From Campylobacterales bacterium (lineage in GTDB: Bacteria > Campylobacterota > Campylobacteria > Campylobacterales > Arcobacteraceae), in the NCBI GenBank assembly GCA_027064245.1, contig JAMOPZ010000412.1, positions 1-7,702 on the forward strand: DNA of 7,702 nucleotides, read 5' to 3'. A model generated the notes under the pieces. That model worked only from the letters and a program-made list of their open reading frames with translations. It made no database searches and was not told where the DNA came from. A program made the translations under genes and the position numbers. Positions 1 through 5,817 of this stretch are shown in pieces (position 1 is the first letter of the stretch; each line of letters starts with the position of its first letter).

Positions 1-7
1 AAAAAAT

Positions 8-19
8 AAGATTATTAAT
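8..19. repeat. 12-bp direct repeat, left copy (matches mreC 3' end)
   Basis: AAGATTATTAAT here is identical to positions 652-663, which encode the last residues of mreC on the other strand. The two copies lie 644 bp apart and bracket the toxin-antitoxin module. Similarity does not extend convincingly beyond 12 bp, and the sequence is AT-only apart from one G, so chance is a real alternative. Confidence 0.4.
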
Positions 20-31
20 ACAAAAACTGAT

Positions 32-55
32 TTAATGAAAGATTAAGCTATTCAT
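32..55 (-). other. 7-codon ORF behind a perfect Shine-Dalgarno (leader peptide or broken gene start)
   Basis: An ATG at 55-53 is preceded, after a 7-nt spacer, by a perfect AAGGAGG. The frame reads MNSLIFH and then a TAA at 34-32. The other two frames are also closed within a few codons. Ignoring the TAA, the frame stays open to the window edge and reads ISFCINNLIF, a hydrophobic run that could be the start of a membrane protein. The signal could be a leader peptide, a gene broken by a nonsense codon at codon 8, or the fossil start of a gene displaced by the neighbouring toxin-antitoxin module. I do not recognise the product. The longer minus-strand reading through this start (to 244) is antisense to the antitoxin and is not a gene. 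Confidence 0.35.
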
Positions 56-62
56 CTTAAAA

Positions 63-69
63 CCTCCTT
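63..69 (-). promoter_or_regulatory. Perfect Shine-Dalgarno for the minus-strand 7-codon ORF
   Basis: Read on the minus strand this is AAGGAGG, 7 nt before ATG 55-53. It is the strongest ribosome binding site in the window; most genes here have only AAGGA or weaker. Its presence before a 7-codon frame suggests that translation starts here or once did. Confidence 0.55.
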
Positions 70-80
70 GTGAAATATAA

Positions 81-92
81 AAAATATATTTT
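81..92. repeat. Perfect 12-bp AT palindrome upstream of the antitoxin promoter
   Basis: AAAATATATTTT is self-complementary. It lies between the divergent Shine-Dalgarno (63-69) and the plus-strand -10 box (117-122). Such a position could suit an operator for an autoregulated toxin-antitoxin operon, but a palindrome made only of A and T is common by chance in this DNA. Confidence 0.3.
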
Positions 93-114
93 ATCAATAT
101 CAAATAGCAAAAAA

Positions 115-155
115 GGTATAATATGCAATCTAAAATAAAAGGGTATAAAATGCAA
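115..155 (+). repeat. Near-perfect 14-bp direct repeat spanning two candidate antitoxin starts
   Basis: GGTATAATATGCAA (115-128) and GGTATAAAATGCAA (142-155) match at 13 of 14 positions. They are offset by 27 nt, exactly nine codons, so both contain an in-frame ATG-CAA with a purine-rich Shine-Dalgarno-like tract at the same distance. The first copy also contains a perfect TATAAT. Either the initiation region was duplicated or these are two direct operator half-sites. Confidence 0.6.
117..122 (+). promoter_or_regulatory. Putative sigma-70 -10 box for the toxin-antitoxin operon
   Basis: A perfect TATAAT. Transcription would begin near 129, giving a leader of about 20 nt before ATG 150 and placing the in-frame ATG at 123 upstream of the transcript. 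No good -35 box is seen at the usual distance, as is common in Campylobacterota. Confidence 0.5.
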
Positions 156-368
156 CTAACAATTGATATTAAAGAATCAGCATTAGATAAAGTTATGTAT
201 TTGTTAAATAATCTAAAATCAGATGTAAAAATAATTGATACCAATAGTTTAGATATAGAAGTTATCTCTACTTATGATAAAGACTACAGATATATTCTTA
301 ATGGTAGAAAAGAGAGAGATACACACCCCCAGAATTATGGAACCATAAATGATATAAACTGGAATTAA
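150..368 (+). CDS. Putative type II antitoxin paired with a RelE/ParE-family toxin
   Basis: A 72-residue protein encoded directly upstream of a RelE/ParE-like toxin gene, with its stop 4 nt before the toxin start. I call it an antitoxin from this arrangement and its size, not from a recognised family. It opens with a short strand-like segment (MQLTIDIK, residues 1-8) and a helix (about 10-22, ALDKVMYLLNNL). A charged middle follows, then a polar, probably extended C-terminal tail (about 51-72, ending in NDINWN) that could wrap the toxin. The strand-plus-helix start is reminiscent of ribbon-helix-helix antitoxins, but no second DNA-binding helix is evident. I chose ATG 150 over the in-frame ATG 123 because the -10 at 117-122 would start the transcript near 129 and AAAAGGG sits 6 nt before 150. 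The 123 start would add nine residues. Like most such modules it may repress its own promoter, which is inference. Confidence 0.65.
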   Translation: MQLTIDIKESALDKVMYLLNNLKSDVKIIDTNSLDIEVISTYDKDYRYILNGRKERDTHPQNYGTINDINWN

Positions 369-372
369 TTTT

Positions 373-633
373 ATGTATAAAATTATTCTACACAAAAGAG
401 TGATAAAGTTTATCAATAGTAGAACACCAAAAGAGAAACAAAAAATAAAAGAAAAGTTTGAAAAATTACAAAGAAATCCTTATCCACCACACGAAAAATT
501 AGATTTGAGAAAATTACAAAATAGATATGGATTTAGACTAAGAATAGGTGATTATAGATTTATATATGATATTTCTGATAATAGTTTAATTATCTATATC
601 GAGTATGCCAGGAACCGTGGAGATATTTATTAA
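373..633 (+). CDS. RelE/ParE-family toxin of a type II toxin-antitoxin system
   Basis: An 86-residue basic protein, a typical length for RelE/ParE-fold toxins. RelE members cleave mRNA in the ribosomal A site; ParE members poison gyrase. The family pattern is clear in the C-terminal half: KL near 42-43, GFRLRIGDYRFIYDI at 53-67, then the strand LIIYIEYA and the terminal RNRGDIY (80-86). Arg82 and the final Tyr86 fall where RelE-type nucleases carry an arginine and a C-terminal tyrosine, so an mRNA interferase is more likely than a gyrase poison, though I cannot exclude the latter. An N-terminal helical hairpin rich in Lys and Glu (about 17-34) precedes the sheet. The gene starts 4 nt after the antitoxin stop, so the pair is probably co-transcribed and coupled, with a GGA at 361-363 as a weak binding site. 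It converges on mreC with only 15 nt between the stops. Confidence 0.85.
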   Translation: MYKIILHKRVIKFINSRTPKEKQKIKEKFEKLQRNPYPPHEKLDLRKLQNRYGFRLRIGDYRFIYDISDNSLIIYIEYARNRGDIY

Positions 634-648
634 AATCTTGTTATAGTA

Positions 649-1413
649 TTAAAGATTATTAATTATAAAAAAATATCGTTTACCTAGTGTTGTAGCAAAA
701 GGTTTTATAAAAGCAGTTTGGGTGATTTTGTTTTTTATCTTTTTTTGTACAATACCTACTTTTATCCCATATGGAAATATACCATCCATACCACTAGTAA
801 TTACCATATCTCCTATAGTTATTTTTTTCCATAGTGGTATATGCTTTAGTATTAACTCTCCATTTACTGTCATACCTGAAGTTATAGCAGGTGCTTGAGT
901 ATTACCTATAAATACAGTATAGTTACATTTTGGATCATTATTTAAATATGCTATTTTATTTGGATATTTATTTAGTACAATACCCGATGCATAACCTTTT
1001 AGGCTTACAAGAGATTGTATAGAGTTGTTATTCTCATATTTTTTATTTAAAATAACTTTTGAAGTTTCGCCAAAAGTAACATATTGTAAAACTGTAGTTT
1101 TAATTAGGGTATTTTTGGTTTGGTATGGTATTTCAAATGTAGTATTAATAGCTTTTATACTATTTTTTGCTATATCATAAAGTGTTTTGTATTGAATTAA
1201 ATTTTTATTCTCTTTTTGTAGTTTTATAATAGTATTTTTATTTGCAAAATATATATCTATATTTGAAGATATATATTTTAATGAATCTATATAAAAAGAT
1301 GATAAAGTAGTTTGTAGTTTTATAAAATTACTTTTAATAATCGTATTAAAATGTAAACTATAAAAAACAAATATAAGAAGAAGGAGTAAAAAAAGTATAA
1401 ATTTTTTATTCAT
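649..1413 (-). CDS. mreC: Rod-shape-determining protein MreC
   Basis: MreC is a bitopic inner-membrane protein of the elongasome. It links cytoplasmic MreB filaments with MreD, RodA and PBP2 to guide lateral peptidoglycan synthesis. The 254-residue product has a short basic N-terminus and one membrane span (about 5-20, nearly all Leu/Ile/Phe). A helical, partly coiled-coil stretch follows (about 45-85, with KLQKENKNL), then the paired beta-barrel periplasmic domain. Family landmarks include GYASGIVLNKYP (about 139-150), TSGMTVNGEL and the hallmark GDMVITSGMDGIFPYG near 200-215. The start overlaps the end of mreB by 8 nt (ATGAATAA) and has no good Shine-Dalgarno, so translation is probably coupled to mreB. 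It is the last gene of the operon. No convincing terminator follows, and the convergent toxin gene ends 15 nt away. No mreD is visible after it. A 12-bp piece of its 3' end (652-663) recurs at 8-19. Confidence 0.93.
   Translation of the reverse strand: MNKKFILFLLLLLIFVFYSLHFNTIIKSNFIKLQTTLSSFYIDSLKYISSNIDIYFANKNTIIKLQKENKNLIQYKTLYDIAKNSIKAINTTFEIPYQTKNTLIKTTVLQYVTFGETSKVILNKKYENNNSIQSLVSLKGYASGIVLNKYPNKIAYLNNDPKCNYTVFIGNTQAPAITSGMTVNGELILKHIPLWKKITIGDMVITSGMDGIFPYGIKVGIVQKKIKNKITQTAFIKPFATTLGKRYFFIINNL
652..663. repeat. 12-bp direct repeat, right copy (inside the mreC 3' end)
   Basis: AAGATTATTAAT, identical to 8-19. On the minus strand it encodes the INNL residues just before the mreC stop. 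Together the copies bracket the toxin-antitoxin module, in the same general layout as the longer 21-bp repeat around the DUF4160-DUF2442 unit, but the shorter length and AT-only content make this pair much weaker evidence. Confidence 0.4.
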
Positions 1414-2437
1414 TTGAAATTAATCTTAACAAATCTTCCTCATCTAATGTTTTACTTGTACCATAAGCTACTGCTAAAAGTGGTTCATCTGCTATTTTTA
1501 CAGGTAGCTTAATATCATGTTCTAAATACTCTTCAAGACCTCTTATTAATGCTCCACCACCTGTTATTACAACACCATTATCTACAATATCCCCTGCTAG
1601 ATCTGGTGGCATCTCCTCTAGTACTTGACGAACAGCAAGTGATATCTCTTTGAAAGGTTCAGTTAGAGCTGTTCTTACCCCTTCACTTGTAAGTTCTATT
1701 GTTGTAAGAAGACCCGAGCTATCTCTACCTTTTACTTTTATAACTATATCTTTTGGTAATTTAATAGCAGTTCCTACTTCTATTTTTATATTTTCTGCAG
1801 TTCTTTCACCTATGTAAAGATTAAAATTTTGTCTTACATAATCTATAATAGCTTTATCAAATCTATCTCCAGCTACTTTTATAGATTTACTAAGTACTAA
1901 TCCCCCTAAAGATGTAACACCTATTTCAGTAGTTCCACCACCAATATCTACTACTACATAACCATCAGGGCTAGATACTGGAATTCCAGCTCCAATAGCA
2001 GCTGCCATTGGTTCTTCTACTAAAAATACCTCTCTTGCTCCTGCACTAATAGCACTCTCTTTTACTGCTTTTCTTTCAACTTGTGTAATACCATGAGGGA
2101 TACATATGATAATTCTTGGTCTTAAAAATGATTTTCTATTATGAGCTTTTTCTATAAAATATCTTATCATTCGCTCTGTCATCTCAAAATCTGCAATAAC
2201 TCCATCTTTCATAGGACGAACAGCTTGAATATTAACCGGAGTTTTCCCTATCATCTTTTTTGCTTCACTTCCAACTGCTAGTATTTTATCTCTTCCATAT
2301 CTATCATGTTGTACTGCTACAACTGATGGTTCGTTTATAATAATACCTTTTCCTTTTACAGATACTAAAGTATTTGCTGTTCCTAAATCGATAGCCATAT
2401 CGTCTGAAAACCAACCAATTAATTTATCAAATATCAT
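1406..2437 (-). CDS. mreB: Rod-shape-determining actin homologue MreB
   Basis: MreB is the bacterial actin that forms membrane-bound antiparallel filaments and steers cell-wall elongation through MreC, MreD and RodA-PBP2. The 343-residue product is full length and has every actin-superfamily nucleotide motif: phosphate-1 DLGTANTLV (17-25), the connecting segment with catalytic Glu in VEEPMAAAIGAG (140-151), phosphate-2 DIGGGTTEIG (164-173) and the adenosine motif TGGGALIRGL (292-301). The N-terminal MIFDKLIGWFSDD is amphipathic with Ile, Phe, Leu and Trp and resembles the membrane-anchoring helix of Gram-negative MreB. The start has AAGGA about 8 nt upstream, inside the 12-nt gap after clpX. 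The 3' end overlaps mreC by 8 nt. Location directly before mreC is the near-universal arrangement. Nothing is missing or unusual. Confidence 0.98.
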   Translation of the reverse strand: MIFDKLIGWFSDDMAIDLGTANTLVSVKGKGIIINEPSVVAVQHDRYGRDKILAVGSEAKKMIGKTPVNIQAVRPMKDGVIADFEMTERMIRYFIEKAHNRKSFLRPRIIICIPHGITQVERKAVKESAISAGAREVFLVEEPMAAAIGAGIPVSSPDGYVVVDIGGGTTEIGVTSLGGLVLSKSIKVAGDRFDKAIIDYVRQNFNLYIGERTAENIKIEVGTAIKLPKDIVIKVKGRDSSGLLTTIELTSEGVRTALTEPFKEISLAVRQVLEEMPPDLAGDIVDNGVVITGGGALIRGLEEYLEHDIKLPVKIADEPLLAVAYGTSKTLDEEDLLRLISNE

Positions 2438-2449
2438 TTTTTTTCCTTT

Positions 2450-3688
2450 TTATGCAACTTCTTTTGTCACAATTTTTGGTTCTTTAAAATCTTCAACAAC
2501 CTCTTTTGTAATAGTGATTGTTTTATTTTTATATTCAGGTAACTCAAACATAATATCCAGCATAACCTCTTCTAAAATAGATCTTAACCCTCTTGCTCCA
2601 GTTTTTCTTTCAATTGCAGCTTTTGCTATTGCTTTTAATGCATCCTCTTCAAATTCTAAAGTTACATCATCAAGTTTAAATAGTTTTTGATATTGTTTTA
2701 TAAGTGCATTTTTTGGCTCTGTTAATATATGTATCATAGCATCTTCATCTATCTCTTGTAATACTGCTGTCATATGAAGACGACCTATTAGCTCAGGAAT
2801 TAAACCATATTTTACTAAATCATCAGCTTCTACATCTTCTACAACTGCATCTTGCTCTTGCTTTGTTTTTTTTGTTTGGTTAAATCCTAAGATATTTCCA
2901 CCCTCTCGTCTTGCAATAATATCTTTAAGTCCATCAAAAGCACCACCACAAATAAATAATACATTTGTAGTATCAAGTTGAATTGCTTCATTTGTAGGGT
3001 GTTTTCTACCACCTTTTGGTGGTACATTTACAAGGCTTCCTTCTACTATTTTTAATAATGCTTGTTGAACACCTTCACCACTTACATCTCTTGTAATAGA
3101 TCTGTTTTCACTCATTCGTGCGATTTTATCAATCTCATCTATAAAAATTATACCTTGTTCTGCTTTTTTTACATCACCATTAGCTGCTTGAATAAGTCTA
3201 GTAACCACATTTTCAACATCATCACCTACATAACCAGCTTCTGTTAAACTTGTAGCATCTGCAATAGCAAGTGGAACATCAAGATATCTAGCAATAGTTT
3301 GAGCCAAAAGTGTTTTTCCACTTCCTGTTGGTCCTATTAAAAGTACATTTGATTTTGATAACTCTGTCTCATCTCCTAAAAGTTCTTGTTTAAAGATTCT
3401 TTTATAGTGGTTATATACTGCAACACTTAAAACTTTTTTTGCTTTATTTTGACCTATTACATATTCATCTAATATAGATTTCATCTCTTTTGGAGTTAAC
3501 ATAGGTTCTGTTGCTTTATTTTCTTTTAATTCTGCTTTATCATTATTTTGCTCATTTTTATGAGATGCTATAATCTCATAAGCACTTTTAGCACAAGCTT
3601 CACATATCTTTGCATTATCACCTGCAATTACTGGATTTGATGGAGTATCTATTGCTCCACAAAAATCACATACATTTTTTTTTGCCAT
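2450..3688 (-). CDS. clpX: ATP-dependent unfoldase subunit ClpX of the ClpXP protease
   Basis: ClpX is a hexameric AAA+ unfoldase that recognises tagged or regulatory substrates, unfolds them and threads them into ClpP. The 412-residue protein is full length. Domains in order: an N-terminal zinc-binding domain with Cys7, Cys10, Cys29 and Cys32; a charged linker (about 42-60); Walker A GPTGSGKT (119-126); pore-1 loop GYVGDD (152-157); Walker B IIFIDEIDKI (180-189, Asp184/Glu185); the RKH pore loop (228-230); sensor-1 region NVLFICGGAF (242-251); the ClpP-docking tripeptide LGF (267-269, IGF in Escherichia coli); the arginine-finger segment ELIGR (299-303); and sensor-2 GARGLR (364-369). It is not next to clpP here. 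It lies within an envelope operon, 5 nt after lpxA and 12 nt before mreB, with AAGGAA upstream of its start that overlaps the end of lpxA. Confidence 0.98.
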   Translation of the reverse strand: MAKKNVCDFCGAIDTPSNPVIAGDNAKICEACAKSAYEIIASHKNEQNNDKAELKENKATEPMLTPKEMKSILDEYVIGQNKAKKVLSVAVYNHYKRIFKQELLGDETELSKSNVLLIGPTGSGKTLLAQTIARYLDVPLAIADATSLTEAGYVGDDVENVVTRLIQAANGDVKKAEQGIIFIDEIDKIARMSENRSITRDVSGEGVQQALLKIVEGSLVNVPPKGGRKHPTNEAIQLDTTNVLFICGGAFDGLKDIIARREGGNILGFNQTKKTKQEQDAVVEDVEADDLVKYGLIPELIGRLHMTAVLQEIDEDAMIHILTEPKNALIKQYQKLFKLDDVTLEFEEDALKAIAKAAIERKTGARGLRSILEEVMLDIMFELPEYKNKTITITKEVVEDFKEPKIVTKEVA

Positions 3689-3693
3689 TTATA

Positions 3694-4476
3694 TTATTTC
3701 CTTGTAAAGGGTATTCCCCGTTTTGTTTCTATGATAAATTTAGCTAACTGTTTTACATAAATATTATCACTATTTTCTAATAACTCTTTTGCTGTATCTT
3801 GTAAAGGTTTCCCTGATTCAAACAACTCTTTATATCCCTTTTTTATTTCATTTATATCTTCTCTATTTTTAAGTCTTCTTCTTAATCCTGTTAGATTTAA
3901 TCCTCTAATAGTAGCACGATTTCCCTCGGTATTACAAAATGGTGGTATATCTTGCACTACAATTGAACCGCCACCTAGCATAGATTGTGTTCCTAATTTG
4001 CAAAATTGATGTATGGCACTTAAGCCCCCTACAACAACATTATCTTCAACCTCTACATGACCTGCTAATGTTGCTACATTTGCAAAGATACAGTTATCTC
4101 CTATTATACAATCATGAGCTACATGGACATATCCCATAAATAGATTATTATCACCTATTTTAGTTACACTTCCTCCACCTATTGTACCTGGATTAAAAAG
4201 TGTAAATTCTCTAATTTTATTATTATCTCCAATGATAAGCTGTACAGATTCACCATTATATTTTAGATCTTGTGGTATTGTGCCTAAAACTGCATGAGAA
4301 AAAATTTGATTGTTTTTGCCTATGGTTGTATCACCTTCTATAACACAATGACTATCTATAGTAGTTCCCTCACCTATAGTTACCTTTGCACCTATTATAG
4401 AAAAAGGACCAATAGTAACATTTTTAGCAATATTGGCACCATCTTCTACAATTGCGCTTGGATGAATATTGGACAT
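3694..4476 (-). CDS. lpxA: UDP-N-acetylglucosamine O-acyltransferase LpxA (first step of lipid A synthesis)
   Basis: LpxA transfers an (R)-3-hydroxyacyl chain from acyl carrier protein to a UDP-GlcNAc-type sugar nucleotide in the cytoplasm, as a trimer of left-handed beta-helices. The 260-residue protein has an N-terminal hexapeptide-repeat region (about 1-185) and a C-terminal helical domain. Aligned by eye to E. coli, the catalytic base His125 is His121 (VAHDC); His122, His144 and His160 are His118, His140 and His156; Asp74 and Lys76 are Asp70 and Lys72 (QDLKY). Gly173, whose small side chain in E. coli allows a C14 chain, is Gly169, so a long acyl donor is plausible. E. coli His99-Arg100 is replaced by Asn95-Pro96. 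Some relatives acylate a 3-amino sugar nucleotide (GlcNAc3N) and this enzyme might too; that is inference. Its ATG overlaps the fabZ stop by 1 nt (TAATG), which suggests translational coupling. Confidence 0.97.
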   Translation of the reverse strand: MSNIHPSAIVEDGANIAKNVTIGPFSIIGAKVTIGEGTTIDSHCVIEGDTTIGKNNQIFSHAVLGTIPQDLKYNGESVQLIIGDNNKIREFTLFNPGTIGGGSVTKIGDNNLFMGYVHVAHDCIIGDNCIFANVATLAGHVEVEDNVVVGGLSAIHQFCKLGTQSMLGGGSIVVQDIPPFCNTEGNRATIRGLNLTGLRRRLKNREDINEIKKGYKELFESGKPLQDTAKELLENSDNIYVKQLAKFIIETKRGIPFTRK

Positions 4477-4919
4477 TATTTATCTACAACCATAGCTTTT
4501 AGTTCGGCTTCACTACATAAAGTATCACCCACATATGCTTTACCATCAAGAACAATTAAATTTCTTCTTAATTTTAAAATTTTAATTTTATATGTTAAAA
4601 CATCTCCTGGTTTTACTGGGCTTCTAAACTTTGCTCTATCAATACTCATAAAATATATAACTTTAGATTTTATCTCCTCTTCACTAAGACCTGCACTTTT
4701 TAAAGCTAAGATACCTCCAGCTTGAGCCATACCTTCTAATATCATAACACCTGGATATATCGGATGATCTGGAAAATGACCTTGAAATACAGGTTCACTA
4801 ATAGAAATATTTTTATACGCTTCAATATCTTGACCAATTTGCATAGATACTACTCTATCTACAAGTAAAAAAGGATATCTATGAGGCAATATATCTTGAA
4901 TTTGATTTATATCTAACAT
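4476..4919 (-). CDS. fabZ: (3R)-hydroxyacyl-[acyl carrier protein] dehydratase FabZ
   Basis: FabZ removes water from (3R)-hydroxyacyl-ACP to give trans-2-enoyl-ACP in type II fatty acid elongation. It competes with LpxA for the same hydroxyacyl-ACP pool, which fits their adjacency. The 147-residue protein has the usual length and a single hot-dog fold. The N-terminal signature LPHRYPFLLVDRV is at 11-23. The catalytic pair is His48 in GHFPDHPIYPG (47-57) and Glu62 in LEGMAQAGG, on the central helix. The motif FMSIDRAKFRSPVKPGD (about 89-105) is also typical. It is the first gene of the minus-strand operon. The start is supported by AGGA 6 nt upstream and a -10 box about 28 nt upstream; the 1-nt stop/start overlap with lpxA implies coupling. 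Confidence 0.97.
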   Translation of the reverse strand: MLDINQIQDILPHRYPFLLVDRVVSMQIGQDIEAYKNISISEPVFQGHFPDHPIYPGVMILEGMAQAGGILALKSAGLSEEEIKSKVIYFMSIDRAKFRSPVKPGDVLTYKIKILKLRRNLIVLDGKAYVGDTLCSEAELKAMVVDK

Positions 4920-4946
4920 GTTTTGTCCTATGTTTTTTTTATCATT

Positions 4947-4952
4947 ATTATA
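4947..4952 (-). promoter_or_regulatory. Extended -10 promoter for the fabZ-lpxA-clpX-mreB-mreC operon
   Basis: On the minus strand the sequence reads TATGGTATAAT, a perfect TATAAT with an upstream TGn extension. Transcription would begin near 4940, giving a leader of about 20 nt before the fabZ ATG. It is the only strong -10 in the intergenic region for this strand. The DNA upstream is AT-rich with no -35 consensus. Confidence 0.6.
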
Positions 4953-5037
4953 CCATAAAAATATTATATAAAATTAAATAATAAAATCTTATTGATAAAT
5001 ACTCTATGTTAGTTAAATAGTTTAAAGATATATTTAA

Positions 5038-5051
5038 GATAATTATATAAA
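5038..5051 (+). promoter_or_regulatory. Candidate -10 region for the BI-1/thiD2 pair
   Basis: GATAAT (5038-5043) and TATAAA (5046-5051) are overlapping -10-like candidates 35-48 nt before the BI-1 start. Another TATAAA follows at about 5060. The region is so AT-rich that the exact box cannot be fixed from sequence alone, but the divergent layout requires a promoter somewhere in 4953-5070. Confidence 0.35.
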
Positions 5052-5085
5052 ATTCTAATATAAAAATATAAATAAGGAGTTATTG

Positions 5086-5817
5086 ATGTATAATAGAGAT
5101 TATCTATCAAATAAAACAAATAGTAGTGGTTATTCTTCATATAAAGATGAAGCTTATAGCTCTTCTTCATATGATAGTGCACCTACAGATATTAAGGCTT
5201 TTCTAAAAAGTACTTATCAACTTTTTGCAAGTAGTTTATTGGCTGCTAGTGCTGGAGCATATATAGGACTAGGTATGTTAAGTACTATAGCTAGTTGGTA
5301 TTGGGGACTAGTGATTTTAGAATTTGTACTTTTATTTGCATTATATGCAGTAAAAGATAAACCAGGGATTAATCTTATGGTTTTATTTGGATTTACTTTT
5401 ATAAGTGGGCTTACTATTACACCACTTTTAGGTAGTGTATTTGCTATGCCAGGTGGTGCTGCTATTGTAGCTCAAGCATTTTTAATGACATCTGTTGCAT
5501 TTGGTGGAATTAGTATGTTTGCGCTTACAACAAAAAAAGATTACTCTTTTATGGGAAAAATGCTTTTTATTGCTGTAATTATTTTAATAGTAGCAAGTTT
5601 AAGTAATATCTTTTTTCAATCACCTATTTTACAAGTTGTAATATCAAGTTTAGGAGCTTTGATTTTTAGTGCATTTATCTTATATGATACACAACAAATA
5701 ATCAAAGGTGGTTTTTCTACTCCAATTGAAGCTGCTATTGCACTTTATATTGATTTTTTAAATCTTTTTATCTCAATATTACAAATTTTAGGTTTTTTAA
5801 ATAGTAGTGATGACTAA
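5086..5817 (+). CDS. Bax inhibitor-1/YccA family inner-membrane protein
   Basis: A member of the BI-1 (TMBIM) family, multi-pass membrane proteins. Studied bacterial members include E. coli YccA, which modulates the FtsH protease, and Bacillus YetJ, a pH-sensitive calcium leak channel. The product here has 243 residues. A Ser/Tyr-rich hydrophilic N-terminus (1-37) precedes about seven hydrophobic segments, roughly 44-66, 68-89, 95-116, 125-147, 157-176, 181-200 and 213-237. The family signature sits in the last two: LYDTQQIIKGG (199-209) and LYIDFLNLFISILQILG (220-236). Asp201 and Asp223 are candidates for the conserved Asp pair that gates YetJ. I start it at ATG 5086 because AAGGAG (5074-5079) is 6 nt upstream; the in-frame TTG at 5083 would leave only 3 nt. 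The 3' end overlaps the next gene by 8 nt. Specific substrate or partner here is unknown. Confidence 0.9.
   Translation: MYNRDYLSNKTNSSGYSSYKDEAYSSSSYDSAPTDIKAFLKSTYQLFASSLLAASAGAYIGLGMLSTIASWYWGLVILEFVLLFALYAVKDKPGINLMVLFGFTFISGLTITPLLGSVFAMPGGAAIVAQAFLMTSVAFGGISMFALTTKKDYSFMGKMLFIAVIILIVASLSNIFFQSPILQVVISSLGALIFSAFILYDTQQIIKGGFSTPIEAAIALYIDFLNLFISILQILGFLNSSDD

Noticed and set aside
32..244. 70-codon minus-strand hydrophobic frame opposite the antitoxin
   Set aside because: Most of it is antisense to the antitoxin. Only the internal ATG at 55 has a ribosome binding site, and that part is reported as the 7-codon ORF.
634..657. AATCTT / AAGATT inverted repeat between the toxin gene and mreC as a shared terminator
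   Set aside because: The stem is 6 bp with one GC pair and a 12-nt loop, with no T run on either side. It is too weak to call.
2881..2890. LGF instead of IGF in the ClpP-docking loop of ClpX
   Set aside because: A conservative change. As I recall other Campylobacterota ClpX proteins also have LGF, so it is not an anomaly.
3062..3247. Plus-strand open frame opposite clpX
   Set aside because: It lies wholly inside clpX, crossing the Walker B region; the Cys/Phe-rich translation is typical of an antisense shadow.
4294..4725. A 143-codon plus-strand open frame opposite lpxA and fabZ
   Set aside because: It spans two well-supported genes on the other strand, has no Shine-Dalgarno, and its translation has no recognisable family pattern. 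It is a shadow of the real coding frames.
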